Shown here one piece after another: positions 56,700-64,000 of a stretch of 64,000 bases of DNA (the stretch's first letter is position 1; the number at the start of each line of letters is the position of its first letter). Both the position numbers and the translations under genes were made by a program. Origin of the DNA: Hirsutella rhossiliensis (taxonomy: Eukaryota; Ascomycota; Sordariomycetes; Hypocreales; Ophiocordycipitaceae); contig NW_025408671.1 in assembly GCF_020360975.1 (NCBI RefSeq), positions 1,054,001-1,118,000 of the forward strand, read 5' to 3'. The notes under the pieces were generated by a model. It saw only the letters and a list, made by a program, of their open reading frames with translations, was not told the origin of the DNA and did not search any database.

Positions 56700-56879
56700 T
56701 AGAGGTAACTGGTGTGTTGTAATCGTCTATGATCTTCTAGGAAGGGAGGAGGCCACGAAGCTAGCTATGTGGCCTCAGCTATCCTCAGCCGTACACGTGA
56801 TAGCGCACGTGAGCTAGCTAGATGAGTACAATGGGTTACTATAATTCCCACACTGGCAACTTTTCTTTTGTAGTTGCAG

Positions 56880-56984
56880 CTGCTGTAACGAACGAGGTAA
56901 GAAGACCTAGTTAGGTAGGTCATGACAACGAACTATGCAAACCGGAAGGACCTAGTTAAATAGGTCGGTTGTGATAACTAAAAA
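56880..56984 (-). repeat. Candidate short LTR next to the Copia relic
   Basis: From TGTAACGAACGAGG (56888) to GGTTGTGATAAC (56982) the block has TG...CA-like ends if read on the minus strand with RIP. It contains two similar motifs GACCTAGTTAGGTAGGTC and GACCTAGTTAAATAGGTC. It lies where the 3' LTR of the neighbouring minus-strand Copia relic would be, but I see no second copy in the window. Confidence 0.35.
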
Positions 56985-58130
56985 GGGGAAATAGAGCCCT
57001 TTAACTATAGGAACAATTTAATCGTAAGCCACTCGATAGATTAGGGGCGCGAGATATATCCTTCTATTCGAATTATTAGACTATTAGTATCGATAAAGCG
57101 TTCGAGAGCTTGGTTTAGTAATGCCTTCGCTATAGCATTAGCTAGGTTATCTGCACCGTTGATCTAACGAATCTCCGTAATCTCCCGTTACTCGTATAAC
57201 TAACGAAGGGCTATAATATCGATTATTAATCGTTTCTCCTTTATCGTGCCTAGTTTAATAAGGCATTCGTAAAGGGAATATAAGTCCGTATAAACGATAA
57301 GAGGGATAGAAGGAAATCCGAGGCGGTCTATAATTATCTTTAAAGTCGTTATAAGCGATATTCCGATATCGAATCCGTTAACTATCCCGTAGATCTCTAA
57401 GGTAAGAACGCTACGGGTAATACGTTTATACTTAGTCGAACTTTAATATACGATATTGCCTTCGATCTTAAACTATTTATCTCTACTATTAGTCTCGTTA
57501 ACGAGCGTAATAACGAATCCTAGCTAGGAGGATAGGTCCTTATTATTCGTAAAAGATCCGTCGGTAAAAATAATAAGCTTTATAGTAGCTAGATTAATTA
57601 GCTTATACGTAAGGCCTCGTTATTAGTAATCTATTTACTATTATAAGCGCTTATTTAGGATAGTATAATCCTTATCGTTAAGGGCTTAGATTTAAGCTAT
57701 AACTAAGATATCGAATAAAGCTTTAGGTTAATAGATTAAAGCAACGTATAATCCTCGGGCTCTTTCCTAGACGTAGCGTTAGTATTAATTAAATGCTTTC
57801 GGGTTAATAGTAGTGATCTTAGCTACTTATCCCTTCCGCTAAAGTAATAGGGATCCTATATTTAGTAGGGTTAGTTTTGCACTATTAAAATTAACTATTA
57901 TTCCTAAGGTTATCGACGTCTTTAGCTTTGCTCGAAATTATATATCCTCGAGCTTTTCTTCTTTACGGGTAGAAAAGCTATTAGTTCTAAGTATAAGGGT
58001 ATTATTAGTCTATATTCTAATAATACTAAACGTGTCGGGGTCGGTATTTATAATTAAAAGGCAAGAGTCGTATATTAATATAGATATATTAAGGTTTTAG
58101 ATATAATATTACTAATATATAAAGGCTATA
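56985..58130 (-). pseudogene. Copia-type Pol fragment (RT end and RNase H), RIPped
   Basis: The minus strand reads the C-terminal Pol region of a fungal Copia-like element: a DYTILNKRL-type segment, then the RNase H start LIIFTDGSFTNNKDLSS near 57590, RSVLTLEIYGIVNGFD near 57400, VYTDLYSLYECLIKLG near 57270, and ING(A)DNLANAIAKALLN near 57130. Stops fall at Gln/Trp codons. Integrase and Gag are absent; the fragment ends where G3 begins. Confidence 0.7.
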
Positions 58131-58679
58131 GCGGCCGAATACTAGAAAAAAGGCCTTTATATAATAGGTCTATAGATTTAAGTTAAGGCCTATAAGGAAT
58201 ATACTATATATATAGTACTATAGGTACCTTTCCTTTTACTATAACCCTTAAACTTACTAGTAGCTTATTAAGTATACCTTTTACTTAGAAAAGTAATTAA
58301 CTAAGGACTATAACTACCTTAGCTATAAGGCTAGCTAAAGCTACTCTTACTTTAAGGTCTAATACTATAACTATTATTACGGCTAGGTATATATAAGCCT
58401 TAACGGCTATAAAGATATATTAGTACTATAAATAAAGACTTAAAGCTAAGGAGTATAAGAGTCTTTAACTATTATAGGTTATAGGCTTAGGCTACGGCCT
58501 AAGCCGTATAGTTATATACGGAGGGCCGGATCCTATACGTATATATACGGGCTAGCCGCATATAGAAGAGCTTTATATAGCTTATTAATATTATCCTATA
58601 GACGGCACCTACGTATACGCCTCTGCTTACTCCGTAATAGTATAAGCTATAAACTAATAAATCTAATAGATATCTCCCC

Positions 58680-59880
58680 GGAAAGGGCGCCGCTTCCCTA
58701 AGGGAGCACCCCGCTACCCCCTAAGCGGATAGGAAGTATCGTAGCTATCCTAGAAGCGATTAGAAGCGCGATAGCTAGCGAGAAGAATAAGGTTCTCGCT
58801 GCACTAAGGGAGCCGTCTACGAGACTAGCGTTAACCCCTACGACCTCCGTAATACCGGTTACGGCGGTAGCACCACCGATATAGAAGCTGCTTCTATAGC
58901 CGACTTAGGACGGCAAGCTTAAGTCCTTCTACTTCTTCCTTAGCCGGCTATAGACGAAGTTTATAATAGACGAGAAATAGGGCCTAAACGGCTATCGTAA
59001 TATAGCGTGGTATTCGCTCCTCTATACGCTACCGGAGCCCTAGATACGGAGGATCTCCGGATTCTAGGATAAGGGCGGCCCTAGGGGTAGACGCGACCTA
59101 TAGGACTTCTTTTAATACCTTATATATACGTTCGGCAACGTATAGGAGCGGGAGAAGGCGTAGGATAGGCTACGGACCCTTAGGTAGAGGGATAGGCAGT
59201 CCTTTAGCGAATTCCTCCCCGACTTTAAAGAGACGCTCTTATAGGCGGCGGGAACCACGGTATAGGAAGATAGCGCGAAGCTTATATAGTTATAGAACTT
59301 AATTACGCTAGCCCTATAGGAGCTACTTATCCCCGTAATTATACCTACTAACTACGGCGAGTATATAAGCCGGTTAATAAAGGTAGTATAGGGCTACGAG
59401 TAGACGCCGCGTTTCTAGAAGCTTCGTAAGCGTACGCCGTATAGCGGTAACGGGATTACCGCCCCTCTATAAGAGGAATAGCCGACTATCGATATAAACG
59501 GGGATACCCTAATATCGGCTACTTATACGGACTAAGCTAAACGCAGTAGGAAGTCGTTATTAAATATTCCCTATACTATTCCGCCCTCTAAGTAGCGGGC
59601 GAAGTAGGTAACGAGCGAGGAAATCGGGAAAAGGAAGGCTAACGGCCGCTGCCTACGTTATAGTACGTCTATATACTTTATATTAAAATGCCCCTTCCTT
59701 CTAGCTAAGCGGCCTATAGTAGTTCGAGTAGCAAAGATAGAACCGCTCCTTGCCTTAAACGATAAAGAGGACTCCGCGCCCCTAGGCCCGGAGGAAAAAA
59801 AGTAGCTCCGGAGTAAAGACGGGCTCTAGAGCCCTAATTACTAGCACTAGTAAAGGAGAAGGAGGAATTATCCGCCCGTA
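58680..59880 (+). pseudogene. gag: G3 gag, RIPped
   Basis: Frames interrupted by TAG/TAA. The C-terminal end shows a zinc-knuckle remnant near 59640-59700 (CLRYSTSIYFILKC; expected C-x2-C-x4-H-x4-C with Cys and His read as Tyr), followed by ARRPIVVRVAK-like sequence, the usual end of such Gags. Confidence 0.6.
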
Positions 59881-59899
59881 TAAAAGAGGAGCCTACTTT

Positions 59900-62800
59900 A
59901 ATATAGGTTATAATTAATAACTCTTTACCCGTCGCCGCCCTTATAGACGAGGGCTACTAGTGCTACGCTATAGTTAACGAGGCGCTTATATAAGAGATAT
60001 AAGTACCGGTAGAAAAGATCGCCCTAAGGTAAGTAAAGGGCGCCTTAAGCGCGATAGAAGGTGCGGTAATTAGGGGTATTATATAGCTAGCTATAGAGGT
60101 CGACGGCTACTATAAGCTTATCGTGGCCTATATAATCCCCTAACTAGAGTTTCCCTTAATCCTTAGGAAACCTTAGTTATTATATATAGAGTTATACTCG
60201 GTTCTATACTAAAAGAAGCTATAGTTTAGGCCTATATAATAGTAGGTCTACTACGACGATAGTTCTATAGGCGTAGGACTAGGCGTGCGAGCTTTATACT
60301 CGGCCTAAGAAGTCCTTGCCTCTATCTTCGTAGGAACCGTGCGATAGGTAGAGCGGAAGGAAGGCTAGGCAGCGGCTAACATAGCGGTCTACGTAGTTAG
60401 CCTAGCGGATATCGATAAGGCCCTCTAGACGAAGAAGCTAAAGTCGCCCGCTAAGCTATAGTAGTAGATACTAGAGCGCTTTTACGACCTCCTACCGCTA
60501 TTTAAGTCCTAGGAAGTAGATAAGCTTAACCTATATAAGCTAGGGGTAGATTATAGGATCGTACTCTATACTAATAAAAAGGGGTAAGAACTACCTATAC
60601 CGTTTAGACCGCTATATAGTATATTATACGTAGAGCTACTAGTGCTAAAGAAGACGCTAAGGGACCTCTTAGATAAGGGTTTTATTCGAGTAAGTAGCTC
60701 TAAAGTAAAAGCGCCGGTCTTATTCGTGCGTAAACTAAGGGGCGGGATACGGTTCTATTATAACTATAGGGCTCTAAACGTAATTACGAGGCTAGACCGC
60801 TACCCCTTACCCTTAATCTTAGATACGCTCTATAACCTCTCGAAGGCGAAGTAGTTTATAAAGCTAGATATAAAATAGGCGTTCTATAAGGTGCGGATCT
60901 CAGAGGGTAATAAGTAGAAGACAGCGTTCTATATACGCTACGGCTTATTTAAGTAGCTTATAACGCCCTTCGGCCTATTAAGAGCGCCCGCTACCTTCTA
61001 GCGTTATATTAATAACGTACTTTACGACTTCCTTAACGAGTTCGCCTCTATATATATAGATAATATCCTTATCTATATAAGCGGCTCTTATAAGGACTAT
61101 ATATAGAAAGTATAGAGGGTCTTAGAGCGCCTCTAACTTTATAGGCTTTACCTCGACCTAGATAAGTATAAATTTAAGGTTAAGAGGGTTAAGTACCTAG
61201 GCTTTATTATCTACGTAAGCGTAGGTATATAGGCGGATCTTATAAAGATCTAAGCAATCTAGGACTAAGCGGCCCTAACTACGTAAACGGGCGTATAGAG
61301 CTTCCTTAGGTTCGCGAACTATTATAGGATATTTATTAAGGGCTTCTCCTATATTATAATGCCCTTAAACGAGATTACCGGGAAGCGGACCGCCTTTTAT
61401 TAGGGGCCTATATAAGAAGGAGCGTTCTATACGCTTAAGGACCTTTTCTCGTAAGCCCCGGTACTACTTTAGTAAGACTTCGACCGGTCTACGTTAGTCG
61501 AAGCGGACTATAGCGGCTAGGTACTTAAAGGAACGCTCTCTTAGGAGGTAGACGGGCGGAAGCAACTAGTAGCGTTTTACTCCTATAAGCTAACCTTAGT
61601 AAAACGGAATTACGCTATTTACGATAAGGAGATACTAGTAATTATTAGCTGCCTCGAGCGATAGTAGGCGGAGCTCTAGAGCTACGAGAGCTTCGAGGTT
61701 CTTACGGACTATAGGAACCTCGAGTACTTTATAACCCGCTAGCACCTCTCGGAGCGGTAAGCCCGCTAGGCGGAGTATCTCTTACGCTTTAACTTCTTAA
61801 TTAAGTACCGCCCTAGGCGGGACTCTATAGTCCTAGACGCGCTTTCCCGGAGGGATTAGGACCGGCTAATAGGAGCGGATATCGAGGCCCGGGATCTATA
61901 GCTTATCCTATAGGAAGCGCTACGGACTTATATAGGAGCTTCCCTAGTAGAGGAAGGCGCGGTACTAGCGGACGAGCTTCCCCCTATACTTTTACTACCG
62001 AACGAGCTTTCCTTAGCGCCTTTGCCTCGGTCCGGCGAGGAGGGATAGACCGGCCTAGGGGCACGCGCGGCGAGAGTGTTCTAAGATATAGCCCTTTAAC
62101 GCTTATAGGATAGGATGGCGGCTCTAGATTGCACCTATAAGAGCGTGCGCCGCGCTATAGAGTCCGGCGCTCGACGCCTAGATCTAAAGCTAAAGCTAAA
62201 GGTATAGGTAGCCGACTACTATATCGACCTACGGGGGCATCTACGCTAGCGGGGGAGACTATAGGTACCGGGCGCACCGTATACTACGGAAGCTAAGGAG
62301 AAGGATAGACCGCTAGAGCTAGACGAACGGAACGAGCTCCGAGGGAGGCTAGTCTAGCTTATCTACGACTCTAGCATCGTAGGTTACCCGGGTAGGCAGG
62401 GTATAGCGGCGGGCCTCGTAAGGGACTTTTACTAGCCCCTTTTATAGTACTACGTTTATCGCTTCCTTTATAACTATAATATCTATAGCTATATAAAGAT
62501 CTAAAGGGCGTAGCTTAAGGGGCTACTTAAGTAGCTTCTAGTACTAGACCGGTTCTATACGTATATATAGATAGACTTTATAATAGACCTCCCGCTTATA
62601 GAGGGCGGTAACCGCTATATATAGGTAATTAAGGACCGACTTAGTAAATTAGTAGTACTAGAGCTAATACTATCTATAGATATAGAAGCTTACGTAGAGC
62701 GCTTCCTTTAGTACTAGGCCCGCTTATATAGCTAGCCGGCCTTTATTATAAGCGATAGAGGGTCGAACTAAACTAGCCGCTTTTAGTAGTACCTATGCCG

Positions 62801-63680
62801 GCTACTTTAGATTACGTAGCTACTTAGTACGGCCTATTACCTATAGACTAACGGGGGACCTAAGAGAGTTAACTAGGAAGCGTAGGCGTACCTATAAGTA
62901 GTTATAGCCCGTAACTAGGCGGACTAGGACCGCTAGCTCCCCGCTGCCTAGCCAGCACTAAATAGTAGACTATAATCCTCTATTTAGATAGCCCCCTTCT
63001 TTATAACGTATAGCTTTAAGCCGCCCTCCCCGATCCTATTTACCGCTAACGTAGTAGCGGAGTAGTATAGTAGTACGTTACTAGAAAGCCGCGTTTCTAT
63101 GTTTATATAGAAGCTATAAGAAACCATAGAATACTACTAATCCGCGATAGCCGCGGCGGCGTAGGATTAAGAGCAGCACGCTAATAAGACTAGGGCGCTA
63201 GCGGATAAGTTTACGGTAGGAGATAAGGTATAGCTCGACCTCCGTAACTATAGGTTAGCACGACCGAAGAAGAAACTAAACTAGCTATATACGAAGTTTA
63301 TAGTATAGAGGGTCGTTAGCCTATAGGTAGTTAAGCTCGATAGCCTCCTAACGGGGGTCTATAATAGGATTAACGTTAACCTCCTTCGCCGAGCCTCCTC
63401 CGACCCGCTACCTAGATAAGAAATAGCGGACGCCTAACCGCCTATAATTAAGGTAGAGGGGGATAACGAATTCGAGGTTAAGGAGATACGGGCTATACGC
63501 TAGAGGAAGGTTAGCCGGGGGACACGCCGGGAGGTTCTCGTTAAGTAGCGCGGGTACCTTAACCCTACGTAGGAACCTATATATAAGTTTACGGGAGCCA
63601 TAGCCCTTAATAAGTTTAAGACCCTATATAGACCGGTAGACGAGAACGATAGACTAGTAGACTACCGGTAGTAGCCTAGA
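59900..63680 (+). pseudogene. pol: G3 Pol: protease, RT, RNase H, integrase, chromodomain
   Basis: Protease-like segment near 59930-60060 (LPVAALIDEGY). Reverse transcriptase at about 60600-61250: KGFIRVSSSKVKAPVLFVRK, YYNYRALNVITRLDRYPLP, FIKLDIK, and active site SIYIDNILIY (Y-x-D-N for Y-x-D-D). RNase H at about 61490-61800 (LVAFYSYKLTLVKRNYAIYD). Integrase core at about 62560-62800 (IDFIIDLPLIEGGNRYI, ISDRGSN). Chromodomain at about 63460-63620 (EFEVKEIRAIR, EVLVK*RGYLNPT). Stops sit mostly at former Gln and Trp codons. Confidence 0.82.
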
Positions 63681-63739
63681 CTAAGACTACGAAATAGGTA
63701 AAGCGGAGTTAGTAGTTACGGCGATACGGGCGTAATAGT

Positions 63740-64000
63740 ATAGGCGGAGATAAAAATAGCGTTTATTTTAGGGCGGAGCCCCTAGACTTCCCGAGCTTAT
63801 TCCTCGTTATTACCCTCGCCCTCGCTATTATTATTATCGTCGTCCTTATCGGCCCCCTCCTCCTCCTTAGCGGCGGCGGCGGCGCTCTCTAGCGCGCTAA
63901 GTCGGCCCTCTAGGCCCGTAAGCTAGTCGGCGGCGGCGGCGGCTCCGGGGGCGGAGGGGCGGCGGCTAGCTTCGGCGGCGGCGGCAGGGGTAGTAGTAGC
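63740..64000 (-). pseudogene. Antisense frame downstream of G3 chromodomain, partial
   Basis: The minus strand reads an Ala-rich segment, then a coiled-coil-like LTGLEGRLSALESAAAAAKE and an acidic tail (EEEGADKDDDNNNSEGEGNN). Only two stops occur, both TAG-type at likely Trp/Gln codons. It is unrelated in sequence to the G1 antisense ORF but in the same position and orientation. It runs off the window. Confidence 0.45.

Larger units (their letters stand above)
58140..64000 (+). mobile_element. G3: third Gypsy chromovirus, RIPped, runs off the window
   Basis: Plus-strand element, unlike G1/G2 in sequence. Gag at about 58680-59800, protease, reverse transcriptase, RNase H, integrase and chromodomain follow to about 63680, then a GC-rich region with an antisense frame. 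LTRs were not identified: the 5' end around 58140-58650 is too degraded and the 3' end is outside the window. Confidence 0.8.

Overview
The window looks like a repeat-rich, probably subtelomeric or accessory region of a filamentous ascomycete (Pezizomycotina). The evidence is short GT-AG introns, fungal transposon families (chromoviruses with chromodomains, Tad1-type LINE, Fot/pogo, hAT, MULE, Crypton) and strong repeat-induced point mutation (RIP). In the AT-rich blocks CA and TG dinucleotides are almost absent, and nearly every broken codon is a Gln or Trp codon turned into TAG/TAA. I cannot name the species.

Layout. 1-2823: old RIP-degraded element with GATTTAATTTAA-rich ends. 2824-17766: a minus-strand Gypsy chromovirus (G2, 484-bp LTRs), heavily RIPped, carrying two later insertions: a lightly RIPped plus-strand chromovirus (G1, 3736-11584, 449-bp LTRs, TSD ATTAT) and a tRNA-headed SINE-like element (about 16283-17060, 14-bp TSD). 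17767-21085: RIP-degraded DNA with an unrecognised reading frame and a mutated copy of a segment that survives clean at 27040-27425. 21085-25214: un-RIPped DNA with a 5'-truncated ABCB-type transporter on the minus strand, cut at a 0.2-kb inverted repeat. 25215-31913: ordinary-GC DNA with an 18-bp minisatellite, a hAT element inside it (28245-31766) and a 468-bp TRIM-like element inside the hAT. 31914-35930: Crypton-type tyrosine recombinase remnant and a second hAT transposase, both minus. 35937-44690: a half-kilobase inverted repeat with tRNA-like segments, enclosing a pogo transposase relic and a Tad1-like LINE. 44763-45101: a MITE with hairpin-containing TIRs. 45405-52100: a 6.7-kb segment with matching pogo-type termini and flanking TA. 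52217-52855: MULE-derived non-autonomous element. 52858-54957: intact gene for a secreted ADP-ribosyltransferase (heat-labile-enterotoxin-A-like) protein. 55960-56699: hAT fragment. 56880-58130: Copia relic. 58140-64000: third chromovirus (G3), plus strand, running off the window.

Only the ADP-ribosyltransferase gene looks like an intact host gene; the ABC transporter lacks its first half. Both lie in un-RIPped islands between RIPped blocks, as is common for effector and transporter genes in two-speed fungal genomes. The nesting order, read from TSDs and RIP load, gives a relative history: G2 before G1 and the SINE; minisatellite before hAT-1 before TRIM; ADP-ribosyltransferase gene before the MULE derivative. 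The most unusual signal is a spliced antisense reading frame between the chromodomain and the 3' LTR of G1, present also in G2, with a different antisense frame at the same place in G3.
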